Shown: one piece after another, positions 28,604-35,791 of the stretch
How the letters are laid out: every line of letters begins with the position of its first letter
Numbering within the stretch: position 1 is the stretch's first letter
From: Geodermatophilaceae bacterium NBWT11
GTDB lineage: Bacteria; Actinomycetota; Actinomycetes; Mycobacteriales; Geodermatophilaceae
Length of the DNA stretch: 64,000 nt
Reading direction: 5' to 3'
NCBI GenBank assembly: GCA_014218215.1
Contig: CP043652.1
Coordinates: 4,278,001-4,342,000, forward strand
Made by a program: the position numbers and the translations under genes
Notes under the pieces: model-generated
The model's input: the letters and a program-made list of their open reading frames with translations, nothing else
What the model was told of the DNA's origin: nothing
The model's database searches: none

Positions 28604-28643
28604 CGGTGGGGTGAGCCGCGGTCCACCGCGGCTCACCCCACCG
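28604..28643. terminator. Large bidirectional hairpin between gcvP and pepP
   Basis: Perfect 19-base arms (28604-28622 and 28625-28643, beginning CGGTGGGG and ending CCCCACCG) around two bases, nine bases after the gcvP stop and ten before the convergent peptidase stop. Functions for both strands; no T-tract. Confidence 0.75.
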
Positions 28644-28652
28644 CAGCGCGGC

Positions 28653-30095
28653 TCAACCCTGGGCGGAGGCCATCCACGCGACCAGGTCGTCGCCGTCGGT
28701 GGGCAGCGCGTCGGACAGCACCCGGGCGGCGCCGTCGGTGACCACGACGTCATCCTCGATGCGGACGGCGAGCCCGCGCAGCTCGGCGGGCACGGTGCGG
28801 TCGTTGACCTGGAAGTACAGCCCCGGCTCGACGGTGAGGGCGTGCCCGGGCTGCAGCGTGGTGGCCAGGTACTCCGCCCCCTCGATCGCGGCGCAGTCGT
28901 GCACGTCGAGCCCGAGCAGGTGGCTGGTCGAGTGCAGGGTGTACCGCCGGTGGGCGCCGGCGCCGGGGCGGGTGAGGTCCTCGTGCAGGGCGTCGTCGGC
29001 CGACCAGTCGATCAGCCCCCAGCGGTGCAGGTGGTCGGCCAGCACCCACTGCGCGGCGCGGTGGGCGGCGAGGAAGGCGTTCCCGGCCCGCACCTCGCCG
29101 ATCCCGGCCAGGTGCGCCTCCCGGACGGCGTCGTAGACCCGACGCTGCACGGGGGTCCAGGTGCCCGACACCGGCATGGTGCGGGTGACGTCGGCGGTGT
29201 ACATCGACGTCGTCTCCACGCCCATGTCGGCCAGCAGCAGCTGTCCCGGGCGGATGTCGCCGTCGACCGGCGCCCAGTGCAGCGAGGTCCCGTTGGCCCC
29301 GGCCGCGACGATCGAGGAGTACCCGACGTCGTTGCCCTCCAGCCGGGCCCGGCGCCAGAAGGTGCCCTCGAGCCAGCGTTCGCCCCGGCGGCCGTCCCCG
29401 GCCAGCAGCGCGGGCAGCTCGGCGACGACGTCGGCGAACCCGCGGGCGGTGGCCGCGCAGGCCTCGGCGAGCCGGTCGACCTCCCAGTCGTCCTTGACCG
29501 CACGCAGCCGGTCCAGCGCCCGGACCAGCTCGGTGGACGCGGCCCCGGGGCGCAGCGCGTCGACGTCGGCGTCCACGCCGGCCAGCAGGTGCACGTCGCC
29601 GGCGGCAGCCAGCGCCGAGGCCAGCTCGGTGCGCGGCCGCACGGCCACCTCCAGGCGCTGTGCGGTCGCCCCGGCCGACGCGATGCCCCCCACCCAGACA
29701 GCACCCTCACGGCGGTCGGTGAAGTAGGTCAGCGTGCCCGGGCCGGCCGAGGGCAGCAGGAAGACGGTGGCCTCGCCGGCGGGGGAGAGCACCAGCACCG
29801 CGCCCTCGGCCTGGTCGCCGGTCAGCCAGGTGTAGGCGCTGGCGGCCCGGAACGGGTAGACGGTGTCGTTGGCGCGCACCGGTGCCGTGCCGGCCGGGAC
29901 GACGACGGTGCGACCGGGCAGCGCCCGCAGCAGGGCGGCCCGGTGCGCCGCGGCGGCCTCGGCGGCACCGTCGACCGCGGGGTGCCCGGTGACCGGCTCG
30001 GGGTCCCAGCCCTCGGTCAGCGTCGTCTGGACCCACGGGCCGAAGGGCTGGTCGTGCGGGGCTCGGCGGGTGGCGGCGTCGGCGGGCTCGGTCAT
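28653..30095 (-). CDS. pepP: Xaa-Pro aminopeptidase (M24 family)
   Basis: A 480-residue metallopeptidase. The N-terminal creatinase-like domain has ANDTVYPFRAASAYTWLTGD and RLRAVKDDWEVDRLAEAC. The catalytic pita-bread domain has the dinuclear metal residues in LLADMGVETTSMYTADVTRTMPV (two Asp), SHLLGLDVHD (His), ALTVEPGLYF (Glu) and VRIEDDVVVTDG (Glu). It removes N-terminal residues before proline. ATG start; convergent with gcvP. Complete and of normal length. Confidence 0.93.
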   Translation of the reverse strand: MTEPADAATRRAPHDQPFGPWVQTTLTEGWDPEPVTGHPAVDGAAEAAAAHRAALLRALPGRTVVVPAGTAPVRANDTVYPFRAASAYTWLTGDQAEGAVLVLSPAGEATVFLLPSAGPGTLTYFTDRREGAVWVGGIASAGATAQRLEVAVRPRTELASALAAAGDVHLLAGVDADVDALRPGAASTELVRALDRLRAVKDDWEVDRLAEACAATARGFADVVAELPALLAGDGRRGERWLEGTFWRRARLEGNDVGYSSIVAAGANGTSLHWAPVDGDIRPGQLLLADMGVETTSMYTADVTRTMPVSGTWTPVQRRVYDAVREAHLAGIGEVRAGNAFLAAHRAAQWVLADHLHRWGLIDWSADDALHEDLTRPGAGAHRRYTLHSTSHLLGLDVHDCAAIEGAEYLATTLQPGHALTVEPGLYFQVNDRTVPAELRGLAVRIEDDVVVTDGAARVLSDALPTDGDDLVAWMASAQG

Positions 30096-30111
30096 GCCCC
30101 CAGTCTGCCCG

Positions 30112-30993
30112 TCAGCCCCCGGGCGCCACGAACACGCAGAAGGGGTGACCGGCGGGGTCGGCGTACACGAACAGCGGTTCCTCGGGGTCGTCGCTGCGGT
30201 CCGCCCGCAGCACCGCGCCCAGCTCCAGGGCACGCCGGTCGACGGCCCGCAGGCCGTCGAGGTCCGGCACGGTGCAGTCCAGGTGCAGCTGCATCGGCAC
30301 CTCGTCGTCCGGCCAGGTGCTGGGGGTGAGCACGGCGACCCGCTGGAAGGCGAGGTCGACTGCGCCCGCCGGGCCGCGCAGCACCAGCCAGTCGGGGTCC
30401 TCGTGGGCCACGGGCTCGTCGCCGGGGCGGTACTCGTAGCCGAGCAGCTGACGGTAGAACTCGGCCAACCCACGGACGTCGGTGCCGTCGAGGACGACCT
30501 GACGGACGGTGGGGCCGAGCGGCTCACGAAGGCGCAGCTGCGCGGCGTAGGCGCCGAGGGAGCGCTGGTAGCGGGGGAGGTGCGGGGCGAGGGCGCCGAG
30601 GGCGAGACCCAGGGCCTCGCGCTCCCGTCCGAGGTCGGCCAGGCAGAGCGCCAGGAACCCCCGGACGGCGTCGCTCAGCTCGTCGGCGGGCTCAGCGAGC
30701 TCGGCGGTGAGCAGCTCGACCCCCTCCGCGGCCCGACCGACGTTCCGCAGCGAGCTGGCCAGTTGCACCGACGACCGACGGCGCCGCAGGCCGGTCAGCC
30801 CCAGGGTCCGGGCCTCCTCGTACAGCTCGACCGCCCGGGCCGGGTGGCCGGTCGAGTCGTGGGCGCAGGCGAGCTCGAAGACCCCCGCACCGTCCCCGGT
30901 CGGGCACTGCCCGGCCAGCACGGTGACCCGGTCCAGGAACCCGGGCGCCTCGGGGTCGGCCCACTCCTGCGCCACCTGCTGGTCCCAGTCCAC
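30112..30993 (-). CDS. TPR-like domain fused to a glyoxalase/VOC domain
   Basis: A 293-residue protein. The N-terminal half (about 1-165) is helical and resembles tetratricopeptide repeat family TPR_5 (VFELACAHDSTGHPARAVELYEEARTLGL; RRRSSVQLASSLRNVGRAAEGVELL). The C-terminal half (about 170-293) is a VOC/glyoxalase-like domain (VRQVVLDGTDVRGLAEFYRQLLGYEYRPGDE; MQLHLDCTVPDLDGLRAVDRRALELGA; PLFVYADPAGHPFCVFVAPGG). GTG 30993 is chosen because CAGGGT lies six bases upstream; an ATG 45 bases earlier adds MCPLAPSTG. Neighbours do not define a role. VOC fused to TPR may be a substrate-binding regulator rather than a lyase. Confidence 0.8.
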   Translation of the reverse strand: MDWDQQVAQEWADPEAPGFLDRVTVLAGQCPTGDGAGVFELACAHDSTGHPARAVELYEEARTLGLTGLRRRRSSVQLASSLRNVGRAAEGVELLTAELAEPADELSDAVRGFLALCLADLGREREALGLALGALAPHLPRYQRSLGAYAAQLRLREPLGPTVRQVVLDGTDVRGLAEFYRQLLGYEYRPGDEPVAHEDPDWLVLRGPAGAVDLAFQRVAVLTPSTWPDDEVPMQLHLDCTVPDLDGLRAVDRRALELGAVLRADRSDDPEEPLFVYADPAGHPFCVFVAPGG

Positions 30994-31118
30994 GCCCCGA
31001 CCCTGCCGGACACCGGTCGACGGCGCCAAGGGGCACATGTCCAGGCCTCCGGCCTGCAGGGCACCCCGCAGGCCCGCGGCCGGTGGTGCCGGGTGCGGCG
31101 GCCTGGCAGGGTGCCGGC

Positions 31119-31544
31119 ATGCGTCCCGTCGTCTCGCTGGTCACCCTGGGGGTGGGCGACCTGGCCCGCGCCCGTGCCTTCTACGCCGCACTGGGGTGGC
31201 GGGAGTCCAGCCAGTCCACCGACGACGTCGCGTTCCTCGCCGGCGCCGGCACGCACCTGGGGCTGTGGTCCCGGGCCTCGCTGGCCGAGGACTCCGAGGT
31301 GCACGAGGACGCCGGTGGGTGGGGCGGGGTCACGCTGGCACACAACGTCGAGACCCCGGCCCACGTGGACGTGGTCCTCGCCGAGGCCGAGGCAGCCGGC
31401 GGGACGGTGCTCCGGCGCGGTGCCGCCACGTTCTGGGGCGGGTACAACGGCGTCTTCGCCGACCCGGACGGACACCGCTGGGAGGTCGCGCACAACCCGG
31501 ACTGGCCCCTGGACGACGAGGGCCGGGCCCAGCTGCCCGACTGA
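31119..31544 (+). CDS. VOC/glyoxalase superfamily protein
   Basis: A 141-residue single VOC domain with paired beta-alpha-beta-beta-beta units: PVVSLVTLGVGDLARARAFYAALGWRE and VETPAHVDVVLAEAEAAGGTVLRRGAATFWGGYNGVFADPDGHRWEVAHNPDW. It resembles uncharacterised glyoxalase or antibiotic-resistance-like proteins. ATG start after CAGGGT plus six bases. Divergent from the TPR-VOC fusion gene 125 bases away. Confidence 0.85.
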   Translation: MRPVVSLVTLGVGDLARARAFYAALGWRESSQSTDDVAFLAGAGTHLGLWSRASLAEDSEVHEDAGGWGGVTLAHNVETPAHVDVVLAEAEAAGGTVLRRGAATFWGGYNGVFADPDGHRWEVAHNPDWPLDDEGRAQLPD

Positions 31545-31553
31545 GCCCGGGGC

Positions 31554-32516
31554 TCAGAGCTTGCGCAGCAGGACCTTGCGCACCGAGTGGTCCTGGGCCT
31601 TCTGCAGCACCAACCGGGCCCGGGAACGCGTCGGGGCGATGTTGGTGCGCAGGTTGGGGCCGTTGGTGGCCGCCCAGATCCCGCGCGCGGTGGCGGTGGC
31701 CTCGGCATCGGTCAGGTCGGCGAAGCGGTGGAAGTAGGCGGCCTCGTCCTGGAACGCCGTCCGGCGCAGGGCCAGGAACCGCTCGACGTACCACTCCTCG
31801 ATGTCGTGCTCGGCGGCGTCGACGTAGACGGAGAAGTCGAAGAAGTCCGACAGGAACACCTCCGGCACCCGGCCGTCGGTGCGGCTGCCGGCCTGCAGCA
31901 CGTTGAGGCCCTCGACGACGAGCACGTCGGGGTGCTCCACGGTCTGCCGCTGGTCGCGCAGCACGTCGTAGGACTGGTGGGAGTAGAGCGGGGCGCTGAC
32001 CTCGCCGCGGCCGCTCTTCACGTCGGCCAGGAAGCGGAGCAGACCCCGGCGGTCGTAGGTCTCCGGGAAGCCCTTGCGGCCCAGCTGCCCGCGGGACTCG
32101 AGCACCGCGTTGGGGTGCAGGAAGCCGTCGGTGGTCACCAGGTCGACCCGGGGGGTGTCCGGCTGGGCGGCGAGGAGGGCCTGCAGCAGCCGGGCCGTCG
32201 TGCTCTTGCCCACCGCGACGCTCCCGGCGACGGCGATCACGTAGGGCACCTTGGCCGTGCTGGCCCCGAGGAACTGCGACTGCGCGGTCCACAGCCGCCG
32301 GCTGGCCGCGACGTGGAGGGCCAGCAGGCGGGCCAGCGGCAGGTACACCGTGGCGACCTCGTCGAGGTCGATCCGGTCACCGAGGGTGGCCAGCTCGGCG
32401 ACCTGCCCGGCGTCCAGGGGCAGCTCGGACCCGGCTGCCAGGGCCCGCCACGTCGCGCGGTCGTAGGCCGCGTAGGGCGAGGGATGGCTCCTGGCACCGA
32501 CCGTCACGGCGCCCAT
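31554..32516 (-). CDS. coaA: Type I pantothenate kinase
   Basis: A 320-residue kinase with P-loop GSVAVGKS (98-105), [55 protein letters not shown] and a C-terminal RANL-like region. It phosphorylates pantothenate in the first step of CoA synthesis and is normally feedback inhibited by CoA. ATG start; divergent from an acetyltransferase gene. Length is normal for the bacterial CoaA family. Confidence 0.96.
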   Translation of the reverse strand: MGAVTVGARSHPSPYAAYDRATWRALAAGSELPLDAGQVAELATLGDRIDLDEVATVYLPLARLLALHVAASRRLWTAQSQFLGASTAKVPYVIAVAGSVAVGKSTTARLLQALLAAQPDTPRVDLVTTDGFLHPNAVLESRGQLGRKGFPETYDRRGLLRFLADVKSGRGEVSAPLYSHQSYDVLRDQRQTVEHPDVLVVEGLNVLQAGSRTDGRVPEVFLSDFFDFSVYVDAAEHDIEEWYVERFLALRRTAFQDEAAYFHRFADLTDAEATATARGIWAATNGPNLRTNIAPTRSRARLVLQKAQDHSVRKVLLRKL

Positions 32517-32595
32517 GGTGCCGTCCGCCTCCCGGGTGCCCCCCGACCGGGTCGTCCAGGACGTCTCCTGGGACGTCGTGCCGGACGGGCGCGTC

Positions 32596-32601
32596 TAGGG
32601 T
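32596..32601 (+). promoter_or_regulatory. -10 element (TAGGGT) for acetyltransferase gene
   Basis: TAGGGT, six bases, then GTG at 32608, leaderless spacing. Confidence 0.45.
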
Positions 32602-32607
32602 GCGGGG

Positions 32608-33435
32608 GTGCCCTCGCGCCCGGACCTGCTGGACCTCCTCGAGCGGTACTTCGCCCTCTCCCCGGTGCCCGACGGACCGGTCCTGGGCGTCGGCGCGCTC
32701 GACGTCCCGGTCGGGACCCCGGAGTGGCCGCACCCGGCCCGGCCCCGCCCCGGCGTCGGGCCGGTGCCCATCGACGACGTCCGGGCCGCCCTGGCCGCCC
32801 AGGTCGAGGCCGGGCTTCCCGAGGCCGTCGAGTGGTTCGCCGAGCGCAACCCCGGCCTGTCCCAGGCGGCCCGGTCGGCCGGGCTGCACGTCGACGAGCT
32901 GCCCCTGCTGCTGGCCGCCGACCCGCTGGAGGTGCTGCTGCCCCCGGGGGTGCGGTTCTTCCTCGTCGGCGCCGAGGACCCCCAGCTGGCCACCTACCAG
33001 CGGTTGGCCCAGCTCGCCTTCACCGTCCCGGCCGGCTCCGTGGCCGGTGAGGCGACGGCCACCCCCACCGGGACGGCGCCCGACCGGATGGTCGACCCGC
33101 CCCAGCCCACCGACGTGCTCCGTGAGCGCATCGCCGCCGGACGCACCGTGCTGATGATCGCGGTGGAGGACGGCGAGACCGTCGCCGTCGGCTCGCACCA
33201 GCCGGTCGACGTCGAGGGGACCGAGGTCAGCGAGATCGTCGGGGTGGCCACCCTGCCGCGCTTCCGCGGCCGGGGGATGGGTGCCGGCCTGGCCTCGGCG
33301 TTGGTGGAGCACGCCCGGGAGACCGCGGCGCAGGTGTTCCTGTCCGCCGGGGACCACGACGTCGCCCGCGTCTACGAGCGCGTCGGCTTCGCCCGGATCG
33401 GCACGACGTTCGTCGCCGAGCCGGCCGGCGACTGA
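32608..33435 (+). CDS. GNAT-family N-acetyltransferase
   Basis: A 275-residue protein. The N-terminal half (about 1-145) is not recognised but is well conserved in style, with a short hydrophobic centre. The C-terminal GNAT fold has VSEIVGVATLPRFRGRGMGAGLASALVEHAR (acetyl-CoA loop R-G-R-G-M-G) and VFLSAGDHDVARVYERVGFARIGT. The acceptor substrate is unknown. Divergent from coaA, so both may be tied to CoA supply, but that is only neighbourhood. Confidence 0.85.
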   Translation: MPSRPDLLDLLERYFALSPVPDGPVLGVGALDVPVGTPEWPHPARPRPGVGPVPIDDVRAALAAQVEAGLPEAVEWFAERNPGLSQAARSAGLHVDELPLLLAADPLEVLLPPGVRFFLVGAEDPQLATYQRLAQLAFTVPAGSVAGEATATPTGTAPDRMVDPPQPTDVLRERIAAGRTVLMIAVEDGETVAVGSHQPVDVEGTEVSEIVGVATLPRFRGRGMGAGLASALVEHARETAAQVFLSAGDHDVARVYERVGFARIGTTFVAEPAGD

Positions 33436-33436
33436 C

Positions 33437-34309
33437 TCAGCCGCGCAGCGCCGCGGCGGCCGCGTCGACGGCGGCCCGGCCGACGTCCCACCCGGCGCCG
33501 GTGGGCGTCCGGCTGAGCAGCACGACGACCTCGCCGTCGACGACCCCGACGGAGTGCAGGTCACGAGCGCCGTCCACGCAGCACATCCAGCCCTGCTTGG
33601 CGGCGATGGCGCCGGGCGCACCCGGGGCCATCAACCCGAAGGACTGGTCGAACCCGTCGGCACCGGCCGGGGTGGCCAGGGCCAGCCAGAAGCGCATCGT
33701 GGTCGCGTCGGCCGGGTCGGCGGTCACCGACAGCGCGGACAGGAAGCGGGCCACGTCGGCGGCGGTCGTGACGGTCTCGCCCCACTGGCCGGGGTCGGCC
33801 GGACCGGCGGTGCCGGTGAGCCCGTAGCGGGTCGCGACGTCGGTGACCATCTGGGTGCCGCCCCAGCGGTCCCAGGCGGTGCTCATCGCCGGGTCGTCGG
33901 AGGTGACGAGCATCGACATGAGGAGCTGACGGTCGGCCGTGGTGAGCGTCAGCGCACCCGTGCGCGCCCGGTGCAGGACGTCCTCGACGACGAAGAGCTT
34001 GGACAGCGACGCGGTGTAGAACGGCTCGTCGGCAAGGGCGTTCGCGACCGGGGAGGACGTCCGGTCGGCCAGAGCCACCGCACCGTCCGCGGTCTGGAGC
34101 GGGGCGACGACGACGGCGAGGGCCCCGCTGGTGCCGGACGCGGCGACGCTGGCGGCGAAGGCCGCGTCGGCCGCGGACACCGCGGTGCTCGTCGCGACGC
34201 CGACGCGGGCCTGGGCCGGTGCGGCGAACGCGACGCTGAGCGACAGGGCCACGACAGCGAGCGAGGACGCGCCCCATCGCTGGGAACGCGTCCTCGGTCG
34301 TCGTGTCAT
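33437..34309 (-). CDS. Secreted serine hydrolase of the beta-lactamase class A fold
   Basis: A 290-residue protein with a Sec signal peptide (basic MTRRPRTRSQRW, hydrophobic SLAVVALSLSVAFAAPAQA). It has the nucleophile motif S101-L-S-K104 and S137-D138-D139 where class A enzymes have S-D-N, and AAKQGW near the end where KTG is expected. The loss of N and the K-Q-G variant suggest it is not a standard beta-lactamase; a DD-peptidase-like, esterase or cell-wall role is possible. Its stop lies 1 base after the end of the convergent acetyltransferase gene. Confidence 0.85.
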   Translation of the reverse strand: MTRRPRTRSQRWGASSLAVVALSLSVAFAAPAQARVGVATSTAVSAADAAFAASVAASGTSGALAVVVAPLQTADGAVALADRTSSPVANALADEPFYTASLSKLFVVEDVLHRARTGALTLTTADRQLLMSMLVTSDDPAMSTAWDRWGGTQMVTDVATRYGLTGTAGPADPGQWGETVTTAADVARFLSALSVTADPADATTMRFWLALATPAGADGFDQSFGLMAPGAPGAIAAKQGWMCCVDGARDLHSVGVVDGEVVVLLSRTPTGAGWDVGRAAVDAAAAALRG

Positions 34310-34386
34310 GAACGCTCAACTACCCGCAGGAAGCGGCATTCACACAGGTCCATCAGGTGTCCGGCACGTCACGGCCGGGTGTCGGG

Positions 34387-34920
34387 TCAGCCGACCTCGT
34401 AGGTCGGCACCAGCACGGCACGGGCCAGGGTGTGGCTGAACAGGTTGAAGCCCAGGAACGCCGGGGTGGCCTCGGCCGGGACGCCGAGGTCGTCGGTGTC
34501 CAGGGCGTGCACGACGACGTAGTAGCGGTGCGGGCCGTGTCCGGCCGGGGGAGCGGCACCCACGAAGCCCGCGAAGCCCGCGTCGTTCTTCAGCTGCACC
34601 GCACCCCCGGGCAGACCGCCGTCGGCGGCGCCGCTGTCCAGGCTGGTGACCGAGGCCGGGATGCCGGCGACGGCCCAGTGCCAGAAGCCGCTGCCGGTGG
34701 GGGCGTCGGGGTCGTAGACGGTGACGGCGAAGCCCTTGGTCTCCTCGGGGAACTCCGACCAGGACAGCTGGGGCGAGCGGTCCTCGCCGTCCAGGCCCAT
34801 CTTGCCGCTGACCAGCTCGCGGCCGACCGGCGTCCCGTCACTGAGGTCGGTGCTCGTGACGGCGAACTCGGGGACCTGGGGGAGGAAGTCGTAGGGGTTC
34901 GGCGGGGTGGGGCGGGCCAT
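34387..34920 (-). CDS. YbhB/YbcL family PEBP-like protein
   Basis: A 177-residue phosphatidylethanolamine-binding-protein fold member with [45 protein letters not shown] (the D-P-D-A-P and W-H-W signature) and [11 protein letters not shown]. No signal peptide, so cytoplasmic. ATG after GAGGAG. Function in bacteria is unclear; the related Raf kinase inhibitor proteins bind small anionic ligands. Confidence 0.93.
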   Translation of the reverse strand: MARPTPPNPYDFLPQVPEFAVTSTDLSDGTPVGRELVSGKMGLDGEDRSPQLSWSEFPEETKGFAVTVYDPDAPTGSGFWHWAVAGIPASVTSLDSGAADGGLPGGAVQLKNDAGFAGFVGAAPPAGHGPHRYYVVVHALDTDDLGVPAEATPAFLGFNLFSHTLARAVLVPTYEVG

Positions 34921-35047
34921 GAACTGCTCCTCGGTCGGGCGGATCGGTCGTGCCCAACCTAGGAGCCCTGCGACCGGGACGCAGATCGGAGCCGACCCGC
35001 CGGGGTGACCTGCGACTCTCCGGCGGGTCGGGGGGTCCCCGGACCCG

Positions 35048-35053
35048 TACCGT
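35048..35053 (+). promoter_or_regulatory. -10 element (TACCGT) of HAD-GH65 operon
   Basis: TACCGT, six bases, then GTG at 35060, leaderless spacing. Confidence 0.45.
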
Positions 35054-35059
35054 CGGCGC

Positions 35060-35791
35060 GTGCTCGGACTCCCTGACTCCATCCGCGCCTGCCTGTTCGA
35101 CCTGGACGGAGTGCTGACGCGGACCGCGACGGTGCACCAGGCGGCCTGGAAGCGCACCTTCGACGAGTTCCTGCGCGCCCGGGACCCGCAGGCCCGTGAG
35201 TTCAGCGCCGAGGACTACAACCGCTTCGTCGACGGCAAGCCCCGCGCGGACGGCGTCCGCGACTTCCTCGCCTCCCGCGAGATCGACCTGCCCGAGGGCT
35301 CCGCCGACGACGGGCCGGACGCCCAGACGGTGCAGGGTGTGGCCACCCGGAAGAACGACCTGGTGCAGACCGAGCTCGACGAGCACGGGGTCGAGGTCTA
35401 CGACGGTTCGATCCGCTACCTGCACGCCGTCCGCGAGGCCGGCCTGGCCGTCGCCGTCGTCACCGCCTCGGCGAACGGGGAGAAGGTGATCGCCGCTGCC
35501 GGCTTCGCCGACCTGGTCGACGCCCGCATCGACGGCGTCGTCACAGCCCGGGAGGGTTACCGCGGCAAGCCCGCACCCGACACCTTCCTGGCCGGGGCGC
35601 GTGCGCTGGGGGTGGAGCCCTCGGCCGCGGTGGTGTTCGAGGACGCCCAGTCCGGGGTGGCCGCCGGCCGTGCCGGGGAGTTCGGCTACGTGGTCGGCGT
35701 GGACCGGGTCGGGCAGGCCGACGCCCTGCGCGAGCACGGTGCCGACGTCGTCGTGCAGGACCTCGACGAGCTGCTGGAGGACCCGAAGTGA
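35060..35791 (+). CDS. HAD-family beta-phosphoglucomutase-like enzyme
   Basis: A 243-residue HAD phosphatase or mutase: catalytic [11 protein letters not shown], a four-helix cap ([26 protein letters not shown]), [26 protein letters not shown] and [16 protein letters not shown]. The cap residues and gene order (directly before a GH65 phosphorylase with a four-base overlap) fit beta-phosphoglucomutase, which turns beta-glucose-1-phosphate into glucose-6-phosphate. Confidence 0.9.
   Translation: MLGLPDSIRACLFDLDGVLTRTATVHQAAWKRTFDEFLRARDPQAREFSAEDYNRFVDGKPRADGVRDFLASREIDLPEGSADDGPDAQTVQGVATRKNDLVQTELDEHGVEVYDGSIRYLHAVREAGLAVAVVTASANGEKVIAAAGFADLVDARIDGVVTAREGYRGKPAPDTFLAGARALGVEPSAAVVFEDAQSGVAAGRAGEFGYVVGVDRVGQADALREHGADVVVQDLDELLEDPK

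Noticed and set aside
25367-28753. A 1128-residue minus-strand open frame across gcvP
   Set aside because: Fully antisense to gcvP with low-complexity translation and no recognisable domain.
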